A stretch of 64,000 bases of DNA, from contig CAVQYQ010000003.1 of NCBI GenBank assembly GCA_963718195.1, forward strand, positions 432,405 through 496,404. The letters run 5' to 3'. Positions 35,776-45,511 of this stretch are shown in pieces. The stretch's first letter is position 1; each line of letters opens with the position of its first letter. The DNA is from MADRE3 sp963718195 (GTDB lineage Bacteria; Desulfobacterota; Desulfobulbia; Desulfobulbales; Desulfocapsaceae). The notes under the pieces were generated by a model that was not told where the DNA came from, did no database searches, and worked only from the letters and a program-made list of their open reading frames with translations. Made by a program: the position numbers and the translations under genes.

Positions 35776-37489
35776 TGTGCGATTTATAATTGTCCTGCTG
35801 GTCACCATGGCTGGATTATCGGCTGTGGCATCCGGGAATGAGGCAGATTTCGCAAACCGTTTCATTATCCCACTGGAGTCCTACGCCACAGCTTCGAGTA
35901 GTCAGTTGGCTATTCTGACCATGATTGCGCTGGCAACACTGGTGAGTGAAGATCTTGCCTGTATTGCCGCGGGGTTGCTTGCTGCAAAATCTGTTATCTC
36001 GATATCCGGCGCAGTGACGGCCAGCGCGCTGGGCATTTATATCGGCGATATTCTGCTCTATTTGACAGGCTATCTGGTTGGAATCACCGCCCTGGATCAT
36101 CCGCCTTTGAAGTGGATAATAAAGCCACAGACCGTTGAACAATGTAAAGCGCTGTTTGAGCAGCGTGGCGCGCAACTGATTATAACCAGCAGATTTCTGC
36201 CCGGGACCCGGACTGCCACCTTTTTTGCCGCCGGCCTGGTAAAAATGAGCCTGACGAAATTGCTGGTTATTTTTGCTGTAGCTGTACTGCTCTGGACGCC
36301 AATACTTGTCCTGGGTGCCATGGTTATCGGGAGAGAAGTTGTCCACTATGTTGAAACCTATAGTAACCACGCACTATTGATCTTTTTCGGGCTGCTGGTA
36401 ATCCTCTACACCATTACTCGTCTTATCGTTCCTCTTTTCTCCTGGCGCGGCCGTCGTCTGCTGGTAAGCAAATGGCGAAGACTTACAGGCTGGGAATTCT
36501 GGCCATATTATGTGACCAATAGCGTTACCTTTCTCTATGTGCTGTATCTCGGCTGTATTCGATATCGTCAACCGACCCTTTTTACCGCTGTTAATCCCTC
36601 AATTAAACCGGACAGCGGCTTTATTGGGGAGCGTAAATCATCAATTTTTAATGATCTGTGCCAGGATTCACTGGGCAGCTGGCAGCTCGTTGCGGGCGAA
36701 ACGTCGACCGATGAAAAATACGCCATCTATAAAGCGTTTATGGAGAAGAACGTTTTGGATTATCCGGTCGTTTTGAAACCGGACCGTGGTCAGCGGGGTG
36801 TCGGGGTCTGTGTCTGCCTCTGTGAAGAGGATGCCGTTGACTGGCTTGCCGATATGAAGGATGATTTTATCATGATGGAGTTCCACCCTGGCGAGGAGTT
36901 TGGCGTATTTTACTACCGTTTTCCAGGTCAAGAGACGGGCTCGATTTTCAGTATTACCAGGAAAAAACATTTATTCGTGGTCGGCGACGGTCGCCACACC
37001 CTGGAGGAGCTGATTTTACGGGATCCCCGTGCCCTGTGCATGGCACCGACTTTTCTAAAACGTCTGCAGCCCGAGCTTCTCAGGATTGTTCCCGATAGAG
37101 AATCTGTACAATTGGGACGTGTAGGTGCCCATTCACTGGGGACCCTGTTTCTGGATGGTGGCTATCTGGTTTCAGATGAACTTCTCATGGGTATAGAGAA
37201 GATAGCCAAACCCTATAAAGGGTTTTACTTTGGCCGGTTCGACGTCAAAGCTTCAAATGAAAAAGATCTTCAAAGGGGAAAAAGCCTCAAGGTCATTGAA
37301 ATTAACGGAGTGACCTCCGAAGCAACCCATATTTACGACCCGGACAATTCATTACTGTATGGCTGGAAAACCCTGATGAAACAGTGGCGTATTGCCTTCC
37401 AGATTGCTGCCTGCAACGTTCGGGACGGACACCAGCCCATGCCACTGCGAGCGTTTGTCACCCATTGGATAAAAGGGGGAAGAGACTAA
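35765..37489 (+). CDS. DedA/VTT membrane domain fused to an ATP-grasp-like domain
   Basis: 574 aa from the GTG at 35765. Residues about 45-225 match the DedA/VTT fold: VSEDLACIAAGLLAAKSVIS, then ITSRFLPGTRTATFFAAG with the conserved Arg-Phe-Pro-Gly region. Residues about 300-560 look like an ATP-grasp ligase: PVVLKPDRGQRGVGV (P-loop-like), EEFGVFYYR, FDVKASNEKD and VIEINGVTSEATHIYDP (metal-binding Glu-Asn). DedA proteins move lipids such as undecaprenyl phosphate or PE. The soluble half would lie in the cytoplasm. The substrate is unknown. It abuts the convergent MFS gene with no gap. Confidence 0.75.
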   Translation: MITSVRFIIVLLVTMAGLSAVASGNEADFANRFIIPLESYATASSSQLAILTMIALATLVSEDLACIAAGLLAAKSVISISGAVTASALGIYIGDILLYLTGYLVGITALDHPPLKWIIKPQTVEQCKALFEQRGAQLIITSRFLPGTRTATFFAAGLVKMSLTKLLVIFAVAVLLWTPILVLGAMVIGREVVHYVETYSNHALLIFFGLLVILYTITRLIVPLFSWRGRRLLVSKWRRLTGWEFWPYYVTNSVTFLYVLYLGCIRYRQPTLFTAVNPSIKPDSGFIGERKSSIFNDLCQDSLGSWQLVAGETSTDEKYAIYKAFMEKNVLDYPVVLKPDRGQRGVGVCVCLCEEDAVDWLADMKDDFIMMEFHPGEEFGVFYYRFPGQETGSIFSITRKKHLFVVGDGRHTLEELILRDPRALCMAPTFLKRLQPELLRIVPDRESVQLGRVGAHSLGTLFLDGGYLVSDELLMGIEKIAKPYKGFYFGRFDVKASNEKDLQRGKSLKVIEINGVTSEATHIYDPDNSLLYGWKTLMKQWRIAFQIAACNVRDGHQPMPLRAFVTHWIKGGRD

Positions 37490-38758
37490 CTAGTTCTGTT
37501 CCAGTTCGACTTTGTTGAGGAAATAGGCGCCTGCCATGAAGAGAATAAGAATTGAGAGGATTCCCCAGCGGCTATCTCCGGTGAGCCTGGCAATCAGTCC
37601 CATCAGAAAGGGACCGGTGATCGCGGCAAATTTACCGAAGACATTATAGAACCCGAAGAATTCTGCACTTTTTTCAGCTGGGATGAGTTTGCCAAAACAA
37701 CTGCGGCTCAAACTCTGCAGCCCTCCCATCGAAGAAGCAACCAGAAAGGCGATGAACCAGAATAGAGCCGTTTTCATCTTAATATCAGTTATCCACGGCA
37801 GAAGAAAAGCGAGCAGTGTCACCAGGCAGTAGATACAGATCCCGGTCATCAGCAATGACTTTGTCGTAAACTTTTCTGAAAGCTTTCCGTAAAGCAGGGT
37901 ACAGGGGAAGGCGATAATCTGGATAAAGAGCAGGACCACAATCAGCAGTGTAACACCAAACCCCAAATCTCTGCCGTAAGCCGTGGACATACTGATAATC
38001 GTACCCACACCGTCGATATAAAAGAAATAAGCGACCAGAAAAAGAAAAGGCTGCCGATGCTCCTTGATGTTTCTGAATGTGGCTGCCAAACGCTGAAAGC
38101 TGCTGATCACTGGAGATTTGGGAACAGGCAGAAAATGAACCTGTTTCATATTCCTGATTGCCGGTATCGACAGGATAAACCACCACAGTGCGACGACGAC
38201 AAAGCCAAACCGCACCTGTATTACCGGAAGTCCGCTATCGAGCCCCGCTGCAAGAATAAGCACGATAACGACTATAAATGGAATGACACTGCCGATGTAA
38301 CCGAGCGCATACCCCCTGGCGGAAACCATATCCATTCTTTGTCGTGTGGTCACATCAACCAGGAAGGCATCATAAAAGATATTTGCACCAGCCCAGCCAA
38401 CGCGTGCACAGACAAACAGCAGCAGGCAGAGGAGCCACTGGCCGACAGTGATAAAAGACAGGGCGAGTGTAAAGATCAGGCCGATAGCCAGGAAAAAGAG
38501 AAAAAATCGTTTTTTGCTGTCACGATAATCGGCAAGCGTGCCGAGCATTGGTGCAAGCACTGCCAGGACCAGGGCCGCCGCTGAATTGGCAAATCCCCAG
38601 TGGGCAGTAGAAACAGCACTGGGAAGCCCCTGGGCGGCAACATCTTTGAAATAGATCGGCATGATCGCCGTCACCATGACCAGGACAAACGCTGAATTTC
38701 CAACATCATAGAGAATCCAGCTTTTTTCATCTCTACTCAGCGATTGTTTTTCAGCCAT
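37490..38758 (-). CDS. MFS transporter, UMF1/Atg22-like
   Basis: 422 aa with about 12 membrane segments. The N-terminus SRDEKSWILYDVGNSAFVLVMVT and MLGTLADYRDSKKR match the UMF1 family (bacterial relatives of yeast Atg22). Late GGLQSLSRSCFGKLIPAEKSAEFFGFYNVFGKFAAITGP is a second family mark. Substrate unknown; likely an exporter. Tail to tail with the DedA fusion gene, stop codons adjacent. Confidence 0.87.
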   Translation of the reverse strand: MAEKQSLSRDEKSWILYDVGNSAFVLVMVTAIMPIYFKDVAAQGLPSAVSTAHWGFANSAAALVLAVLAPMLGTLADYRDSKKRFFLFFLAIGLIFTLALSFITVGQWLLCLLLFVCARVGWAGANIFYDAFLVDVTTRQRMDMVSARGYALGYIGSVIPFIVVIVLILAAGLDSGLPVIQVRFGFVVVALWWFILSIPAIRNMKQVHFLPVPKSPVISSFQRLAATFRNIKEHRQPFLFLVAYFFYIDGVGTIISMSTAYGRDLGFGVTLLIVVLLFIQIIAFPCTLLYGKLSEKFTTKSLLMTGICIYCLVTLLAFLLPWITDIKMKTALFWFIAFLVASSMGGLQSLSRSCFGKLIPAEKSAEFFGFYNVFGKFAAITGPFLMGLIARLTGDSRWGILSILILFMAGAYFLNKVELEQN

Positions 38759-38918
38759 GGAGTTGTCACAGGATAAAATTGATCACGGGTTATCGTGTAA
38801 GAAAAATACTTCCCATGTTCTACCTTAACGACAGGTATGGGGCAACACAATATCAGGGCGGTTCAGGCCTTTTCGTTAAAAAAAACTGGTGACTCGTGTT
38901 ATGAAAGAGCCGGTGGCG

Positions 38919-40667
38919 TTATCTGCTTTTGAGCGGCAGGGCAATGATGCGCTTCATGTCGCGTGAGAGCTTAAACTGTCGCTTGGTTACCTCTTTCTGA
39001 AGTACCATGGATCGGTTTCCCAGCAGTATCCTGGTCCCGGGGTAAGCAGTGCCGGTGAGGTCAATTCTGATTGTGTCAACATCGAGTCCGGCGTGGTATA
39101 ATGGATTGAGTTCATCAACATCTTCCCTTGATGACCCTGATCCAACTCGGGATAGCAGTTCAGTACCTGGTATCAAGTTAAACCTGACGAGTTGCGCTCT
39201 GATCTCCTCGATCTCAGCTTCCATCTTTCTGACTTTCCTGGATTGCGCGTTGCCGTGCAGTTGTATCCACTGAATAAGCTGGTTTTGCTGATCGCTCAAA
39301 GCCTGCTGCAACTCCTGGTATTGTGTGAGTCTCTCAGGATCTACTCCGGCCCCAAGGGTGGCTGGATCGCTGTTTTCAGAACCGACCGTACCGATCGTCA
39401 GGTTGCCCGCCGCAATCAATGAGCCTCCCATTATGATGCTGGAGGGGTTGCAGCGGATGTCAGAGTGGGAACTGACCCGGCTGAAATATGACTGAGTCCT
39501 GATGACCACGATCCCACCGGCAGACAGGATAGATTGCTCGATGAATTTAATATCCGCATCACCACTGACAATGATCTCTGAGCTTTTACCGGTAACACCG
39601 CCTTTGATGACACAGTTTGCTTCACACTCTATCAGGGCGGACATGACGCTGCCTCCGATTTTGAGATCACCACTGCTTTTTATCTTGAAGCCGGGCTGGA
39701 CAGATCCCTGAATGGTAAGACAGCCATTGGCGTCGATATTGCCGGTCTTAAAATCAATATCACCTTCTATTTTCTGTCTTGAAGATACCTTTATAGTGTT
39801 GTTTTTTACGATTGAGAGCACCCCGTCCCTGGTGGCTTTTACACTAAGACTCTGTTCATCATACTGTGCATCTCCCAAGGTTTTAATCCTGAGATCTTTA
39901 CCCCCTTTCGGTTCAATGGCTTCGCCAAGCACGTTTTTCCCAGGAGTTCCTGGCACCGCTGGGATTTTCGTGGCAATAACCTCACCTGCCTTGACCCCAA
40001 CCATTATTCTACGTTCCCGAAAATCGATTGAACCGTCTTCGAGGCAGCGTCCCGCAATAGGACCAACTTCAAGGGCATAAACAAGATGGGCATTGGTGCC
40101 CCTGCCCGGCATTGTCCCCTTGGCAATTGGAATCTCAGTTATTTCGATTCTGCCGGCCGCAATAATCTGCTTTGCTTTCTCTACCGCACCCTGATCAACA
40201 CCGTGACAGAGGCCGGAACTCTGCAGCATTTCTTCCAGATTTTCATCACGCAACGCTCTTCGCTCAGGAAGGGGAGGGTAAATGAGTAGTGATGCAGATA
40301 GCTTATCGAACGAAATGGCGACAAGAGGGATAATCGAAACAACAGGGGTGACTCGATCCTCTTCCTGCTGCATGGTGATTCTCGGGTAGCCGGCAACAGA
40401 TGCGTACACGCTCAGGCCGTCGTCGGAAAACGCCGTGAAATTACCTGCCTTCAGAGCTCCCTTTTTATAGCCTTTGCTGCTCAACTGCTGAAAATCCGGA
40501 AAGTCGGCGAGCTGCTGGCCCTTGAGGACCAGTTCTGATACCAGGATTCTTTCTCCCCCGCCAGAGTCTTCTGTCTGATAGGTCTGGGTGAACTGGTAGA
40601 CAGGGTCAAGGATATTTTGAGTGGGATTAGAGGGGGCGATAATTCTAAACTCCAGAGCCTTTTGCAA
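38919..40667 (-). CDS. FapA-family (DUF342) protein, 5' end altered by a repeat insertion
   Basis: 582 aa. The central part (about 200-430) is the FapA beta-helix rich in Gly/Asn/Ser repeats (KIEGDIDFKTGNIDANGCLTI, GDLKIGGSV, CVIKGGVTG), then a coiled coil (about 445-500). FapA proteins are polymer-forming, often found with flagellar or signalling genes; function is unclear. The present start, TTG at 40667, lies inside the 142-bp repeat (40655-40796). Removing the repeat and one TCCA joins the frame to an upstream GTG as MNIYLEFRIIAP, so the original gene probably began beyond the insertion. Confidence 0.82.
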   Translation of the reverse strand: MQKALEFRIIAPSNPTQNILDPVYQFTQTYQTEDSGGGERILVSELVLKGQQLADFPDFQQLSSKGYKKGALKAGNFTAFSDDGLSVYASVAGYPRITMQQEEDRVTPVVSIIPLVAISFDKLSASLLIYPPLPERRALRDENLEEMLQSSGLCHGVDQGAVEKAKQIIAAGRIEITEIPIAKGTMPGRGTNAHLVYALEVGPIAGRCLEDGSIDFRERRIMVGVKAGEVIATKIPAVPGTPGKNVLGEAIEPKGGKDLRIKTLGDAQYDEQSLSVKATRDGVLSIVKNNTIKVSSRQKIEGDIDFKTGNIDANGCLTIQGSVQPGFKIKSSGDLKIGGSVMSALIECEANCVIKGGVTGKSSEIIVSGDADIKFIEQSILSAGGIVVIRTQSYFSRVSSHSDIRCNPSSIIMGGSLIAAGNLTIGTVGSENSDPATLGAGVDPERLTQYQELQQALSDQQNQLIQWIQLHGNAQSRKVRKMEAEIEEIRAQLVRFNLIPGTELLSRVGSGSSREDVDELNPLYHAGLDVDTIRIDLTGTAYPGTRILLGNRSMVLQKEVTKRQFKLSRDMKRIIALPLKSR

Positions 40668-40796
40668 AATGATGATTTTCGTTCAACGTCAAGGCATGTG
40701 AACAATTTTTACCGCAGGCATATAATTGATATTCCGAGGATAAAAATTTAAGCATAACGCAGAGGTTGAGCGAAAAGGGCGTTTTGCAAGTGGCTC
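40655..40796. mobile_element. MITE-like 142-bp repeat, copy 2, in the fapA-like gene start
   Basis: Second copy of the unit at 28809-28950. Terminal inverted repeats GAGCCTTTTGCAAAA / GAGCCACTTGCAAAA. Both flanks carry TCCA (40651-40654 and 40797-40800), consistent with a 4-bp target duplication. It overlaps the first 13 bp of the fapA-like reading frame. It has no gene of its own, so movement would depend on a transposase elsewhere in the genome. Confidence 0.75.
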
Positions 40797-41010
40797 TCCA
40801 AATATATATTCACGGTTTAAAAACAGATGCCAGATCGTTATTACCTGTCCTGTTCCAATATGTTATCTCATAATCACCATGATAACAAGTCAGTTGAAAA
40901 CGTCGGTTGTCATATGGTTGCGCTGAAACAGTAGGTCGTAAGAATATGATATGATTCTAACGGGATAAAGTGGAGATCGGGATCGGTACGACCGGTCTAG
41001 AAACGGGTGT

Positions 41011-41259
41011 TTAATTGCTGTCAGTTGTCCTGAAGAAATGGAAAATTAATAAGATGGCGAAACAGAGAAACAGTGCGATCAGCAGCGTATTGAGGATAAA
41101 ACTGGCAACAGCAGACAGCCCGAACGGGACACTGAACGAGACAATGAGATTGTACCCGCCTCTGGCAAGTAGAAAGAAGAGATAAAGCGTTAAGAGGTAG
41201 AGCGCTGCCCGGAATAGCAGCCTCATAACCGGGATAAGCTGGCTTTGGGCGTTTTTCAT
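41011..41259 (-). CDS. Small two-helix membrane protein
   Basis: 82 aa from the ATG at 41259. Two hydrophobic segments, LLFRAALYLLTLYLFFLLA and VASFILNTLLIALFLCFAIL, with a short loop. No recognised family. Weak ribosome site. The flanking spacers (40797-41010 and 41260-41533) show no other gene. Confidence 0.45.
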   Translation of the reverse strand: MKNAQSQLIPVMRLLFRAALYLLTLYLFFLLARGGYNLIVSFSVPFGLSAVASFILNTLLIALFLCFAILLIFHFFRTTDSN

Positions 41260-41533
41260 CAGTCGCAAACAGCAGAGGGTTCCGAGAGAGGTTTGAGCCT
41301 ATAATAATCCTGTTTGACGGCAATAGCCAGGTTCAATATCGATATGTTTGACATTTCACGCTGCAAAAGGTAGAGAGTACAGTGACATAGATGATAAACC
41401 AGTAAGGCGAACGATTCGTAGATAGTTGTGCAATGATGTAATTTTTCCTTATTAACTCATTGTTATCATATTAATTATTGAGAAGTGGTGTGAGCCGGGA
41501 ACAATTTGTTCTGTGCTCCATGATGGGCGTCAT

Positions 41534-42631
41534 ATGAGCTTTGTACCGAAAATCGGTATATCCATCAAGAAACAGCTTGAGGAACGAGAAGCTGCCATCC
41601 TGTCCCCCTATGCTTCCCGTAATAGTGAATCCCGGGGGAGAAGAGAAGCGGAGGAGGAGGAATTATCTGACATCCGATTGCCTTACCAGCGTGATCGCGA
41701 CCGAATCATTCATTCCAAAACCTTTCGGAGACTGAAACATAAAACCCAAGTATTTCTGGCACCGATGGGTGACCATTACCGGACACGCTTGACCCATGTT
41801 CTCGAGGTCTCGCAAATTGCCCGGACCATCTCTGCGGCACTGTGTCTCAATGAGCCCCTGACTGAGGCGATTGCCCTTGGGCATGATCTGGGACACACGC
41901 CCTTTGGACATGCCGGTGAGGCAACACTTAATGAACTTCATCCCACGGGTTTCAGGCATTATATTCACAGTCTCAGGGTTGTAGATTTCCTTGAAAATAA
42001 CGGCAGGGGGCTCAACCTGAGTTTTGAGGTGCGAAACGGAATCGTGCGGCATTCCAAGGGCAGACGGGAGATTATCCCGGCACGCAAGCAGGAGATGGCA
42101 ATCACGCTGGAAGGGCAGGTAGTCCGACTTGCCGATATCATCGCCTATGTTAATCACGATCTGGACGACGCACTCCGGGCAGGGATTATAACGGAGGGGG
42201 ACGTACCGGCTAGAATTAGCAAAGTGGTCGGTAACCGGCATTCCCAACGCATTGGCTCTATGGTCAGGGACCTCATCGTGGAGACATTGTCCGCAGATGA
42301 TGGAACCCTGCACATCAGTGATCAGATGCTTGAGGCGATATCAGGGCTGAGGACGTATCTGCATGACAATGTATACCGTTACTACCGGGTACACCAGGAG
42401 TTTGAAAAAGCCCAGCGAATTATCAGAGAGCTTTATCACTATTTTCTCGCCAATGGACTGTTAAGAAGATATGGCGATGAATGGCGTGTCGATACATCAA
42501 GCAGCGACTGGAGCGATAAAAAAACTGCCCATCGACGTGTCTGTGATTATATTGCCGGAATGACCGATCGCTATGCCCTTGGCGTCTATGAGTATCTTTT
42601 TCTGCCAAAGCCATGGAATGTGAGGCGGTGA
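41534..42631 (+). CDS. dgt: Deoxyguanosinetriphosphate triphosphohydrolase-like HD protein
   Basis: 365 aa from the ATG at 41534. The HD metal site is complete: RTRLTHVLEVSQIART, then GHDLGHTPFGHAGE, and later LADIIAYVNHDLDDALRAG. The N-terminal IRLPYQRDRDRIIHSKTFRRLKHKTQVF is the dGTPase signature. Cleaves dNTPs to deoxynucleoside and triphosphate, affecting nucleotide pools. A GTG at 41513 is a possible earlier start. Confidence 0.9.
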   Translation: MSFVPKIGISIKKQLEEREAAILSPYASRNSESRGRREAEEEELSDIRLPYQRDRDRIIHSKTFRRLKHKTQVFLAPMGDHYRTRLTHVLEVSQIARTISAALCLNEPLTEAIALGHDLGHTPFGHAGEATLNELHPTGFRHYIHSLRVVDFLENNGRGLNLSFEVRNGIVRHSKGRREIIPARKQEMAITLEGQVVRLADIIAYVNHDLDDALRAGIITEGDVPARISKVVGNRHSQRIGSMVRDLIVETLSADDGTLHISDQMLEAISGLRTYLHDNVYRYYRVHQEFEKAQRIIRELYHYFLANGLLRRYGDEWRVDTSSSDWSDKKTAHRRVCDYIAGMTDRYALGVYEYLFLPKPWNVRR

Positions 42632-42803
42632 ACTTCTCCCCGGCAGTCCCACTGATAGAAGGATCGAAGTGCTTTGCCAACGATCCACAAAAACGGTTGA
42701 ATTAATGGGCTTTCGCAGGTAGTCTGCGCCCCTTGCCCTGAAAAATTGCTGGCTGACTCCTGCTTGAAAAAAGAAAATATTAGAGAGTAATCAAAGAATT
42801 AAT

Positions 42804-45479
42804 ATGAGTAACGGAAACACCAAAGAGCTGAGCAAAGGCTACGAATTTGCGGATGTTGAGGAAAAGTGGCTTAAAACCTGGGAAGAACAGGAATGTTTTA
42901 AGGCACAGATGGTTGATGGTAAACCATCCTTTTCAATTGTTATTCCGCCTCCCAATGTTACCGGGGTGCTCCATGTGGGACATGCCCTGAACAACACCAT
43001 GCAGGATGTTCTGACCCGTTATCACCGGATGTGCGGAGACAATACACTCTGGGTGCCGGGAACCGATCACGCAGGTATTGCTACCCAGAACGTTGTTGAG
43101 CGGCAAATTGCCTCAGAAGGCAAGAGCCGCCATGATCTGGGACGCGATGCATTTATAGAACGGGTTTGGGAGTGGCGCCAGGAGAAGGGAGGCACCATTA
43201 TCAACCAGCTCAAGAAACTCGGTTGCTCCTGTGATTGGGAGCGTGAGCGTTTTACTATGGACGACGGTTTGTCAAATGCCGTTCGTGAAGTATTCGTTCG
43301 CTTGTACAAAGAGGGGTTGATTTACAAAGGTGACTATATTGTCAACTGGTGTCCCCGCTGTCTTACCGCTCTTGCCGACGATGAAGTAGATCACGAGGAT
43401 CGTAAAGGGAAACTGTATCATCTCCGTTACCCGTTTGCCGATGGTTCAGGCGAGGTTATTGTGGCAACGACCAGGCCGGAAACAATGCTTGGAGATACCG
43501 GGGTCGCAGTTCATCCAGATGATCAGCGATACGCTCACCTGGCGGATGTTGGGATTTCCCTGCCGCTCACCGGCAGAACCATTCCCGTTGTCTTTGATCA
43601 CCATGTTCAGAAAGATTTTGGTACCGGAGCCCTCAAGGTGACGCCTTCCCACGATCGCGATGATTATGAAATCGGGCGCAGGCACAATCTTGAGATGTGC
43701 AAGGTTATGGACGATCACGGCGTCATGAACGAACTGGCGGGAGATTATGCCGGTCTAGATCGATTTGAGTGTCGCAAAAAAATAGTTGCTGATCTTGAAC
43801 GTCTTGGTTTTCTAGAAAAAATTGAAGATTACGATCATGCAATCGGCCAGTGTTATCGCTGCAAAACGACGGTAGAACCGACAACGTCACTGCAGTGGTT
43901 TGTATCAGTAAAACCGCTGGCTGACGCTGCTGTTGCCGCAGTGCGTGAAGAACGAATCAATATCTACCCCAAGAGTTGGTATAATACCTTCTATGGCTGG
44001 ATGGACAATATACGGGATTGGTGTATCTCCCGCCAGATCTGGTGGGGGCACCGCATCCCGGCCTGGACCTGTCTCGGCTGCAAGGAAATGATCGTGGAGA
44101 CTTCCGCTCCTGAGGTTTGTCCATCCTGTGGATCAAGTGAACTGGAGCAGGAGACTGATGTCCTGGATACCTGGTTCTCATCGGCACTCTGGCCGTTTTC
44201 CACCATGGGCTGGCCGGAGCAGACCGTTGAGTTGAAGACCTTCTATCCCACCTCAATCCTGGTAACCAGTTTTGATATCCTCTTTTTCTGGGTTGCCCGA
44301 ATGATGATGATGGGTATCCATTTCATGGATGAGGTCCCCTTTCGAGATGTTTACTTGCATGCACTGGTCAGGGACAAGCATGGGAAAAAAATGTCCAAGT
44401 CGACCGGCAATGTCATCGACCCACTGGAGGTGATGGGGCAGTACGGTACCGACGCAATGCGCTTTACCCTGGTGGCGTTTGCGGCCCAGGGGCGGGAAAT
44501 CAAGCTGGATGAAGACCGCATAGAGGGATATCGCTTCTTCATCAACAAAATGTGGAATGCTGCACGTTTCTCCCTTATGCATGTGAGCGAGTGCGATGAC
44601 GCCATCCGGGAAGTTGTCAAACAGCCGGAAGAACTGCCGCTTGTTCACCAGTGGATTTTAAGTCGTACCGCTCACACCATTGATACTGTCCGCCGCGGAC
44701 TCGATGAGTACCACTTCAATGAAGTAGCTTCGGCCCTGTATCAGTTTATCTGGCATGAGTTCTGCGATTGGTATCTGGAATGGATCAAGGCCGATCTTTT
44801 CGGAGACGACGAGTTGGCGAAAAACCAGGCACGTGGTGTTCTTCTGGTTGTGCTTGAAACGGTTATCAAACTTATCCATCCTGTCACGCCTTTTGTTACC
44901 GAGGAGATTTGGAGTGTACTGCCCGGGGAGCGGAAGGTGCTGATGACGGAGGAATATCCGGTGAGACAGGATGAGTGGCTTAACGAATCGGCAGAAACCC
45001 AAATGAGTACGCTGATGGGAATCATTTCAGGAATTCGAAATATCAGGTCGGAGGCCGATGTCCACCCATCCCATCGAATAGAGGCGTTTGTTACCAATAT
45101 CAGTGATGAGCAGGCAACACTTGTCCGTAGTTTTTCTTCAGCCATTTCAGAGATGACACGCTTGAACGGCTTGCATGTCCAACCCGAGGCCGAGAAACCA
45201 TCAGATGCCGCCACTTACATTTTTAATGATGTGGAAATCTATGTGCCGCTGAAGGGGTTGATTGACGTTGACAGTGAGCTGGAAAAGCTGGGCCGTGAAC
45301 GAACCAAGGTTGAAGCAAGCCTGAAACAGGTAAACGGCAAACTGGCCAACGAAAAATTCCTGGCCAATGCCCCGGCTGCAGTGGTCTCAAAGGAAAAAGA
45401 CAAGAAAGAAGAACTCGATAGCCGATTGCTAAGAATAGCCGAGGCGGAGAGCCGATTGAAACATATCGAGCTCACCTGA
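42804..45479 (+). CDS. valS: Valyl-tRNA synthetase
   Basis: Class I synthetase, 891 aa. The HIGH-type motif is PPNVTGVLHVGHALNNTMQ; KMSKS is in DKHGKKMSKSTGNVIDP. The editing domain is present (VATTRPETMLGDTGVAVHPDD; the TTRPET motif). The anticodon-binding part and the C-terminal coiled coil of ValS (about 820-890, VDSELEKLGRERTKVEASL...) complete the protein. The nadC gene follows 32 bp later. Confidence 0.97.
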   Translation: MSNGNTKELSKGYEFADVEEKWLKTWEEQECFKAQMVDGKPSFSIVIPPPNVTGVLHVGHALNNTMQDVLTRYHRMCGDNTLWVPGTDHAGIATQNVVERQIASEGKSRHDLGRDAFIERVWEWRQEKGGTIINQLKKLGCSCDWERERFTMDDGLSNAVREVFVRLYKEGLIYKGDYIVNWCPRCLTALADDEVDHEDRKGKLYHLRYPFADGSGEVIVATTRPETMLGDTGVAVHPDDQRYAHLADVGISLPLTGRTIPVVFDHHVQKDFGTGALKVTPSHDRDDYEIGRRHNLEMCKVMDDHGVMNELAGDYAGLDRFECRKKIVADLERLGFLEKIEDYDHAIGQCYRCKTTVEPTTSLQWFVSVKPLADAAVAAVREERINIYPKSWYNTFYGWMDNIRDWCISRQIWWGHRIPAWTCLGCKEMIVETSAPEVCPSCGSSELEQETDVLDTWFSSALWPFSTMGWPEQTVELKTFYPTSILVTSFDILFFWVARMMMMGIHFMDEVPFRDVYLHALVRDKHGKKMSKSTGNVIDPLEVMGQYGTDAMRFTLVAFAAQGREIKLDEDRIEGYRFFINKMWNAARFSLMHVSECDDAIREVVKQPEELPLVHQWILSRTAHTIDTVRRGLDEYHFNEVASALYQFIWHEFCDWYLEWIKADLFGDDELAKNQARGVLLVVLETVIKLIHPVTPFVTEEIWSVLPGERKVLMTEEYPVRQDEWLNESAETQMSTLMGIISGIRNIRSEADVHPSHRIEAFVTNISDEQATLVRSFSSAISEMTRLNGLHVQPEAEKPSDAATYIFNDVEIYVPLKGLIDVDSELEKLGRERTKVEASLKQVNGKLANEKFLANAPAAVVSKEKDKKEELDSRLLRIAEAESRLKHIELT

Positions 45480-45511
45480 GAGAGACACAGGATCCTTAAA
45501 TAGATTGTATC

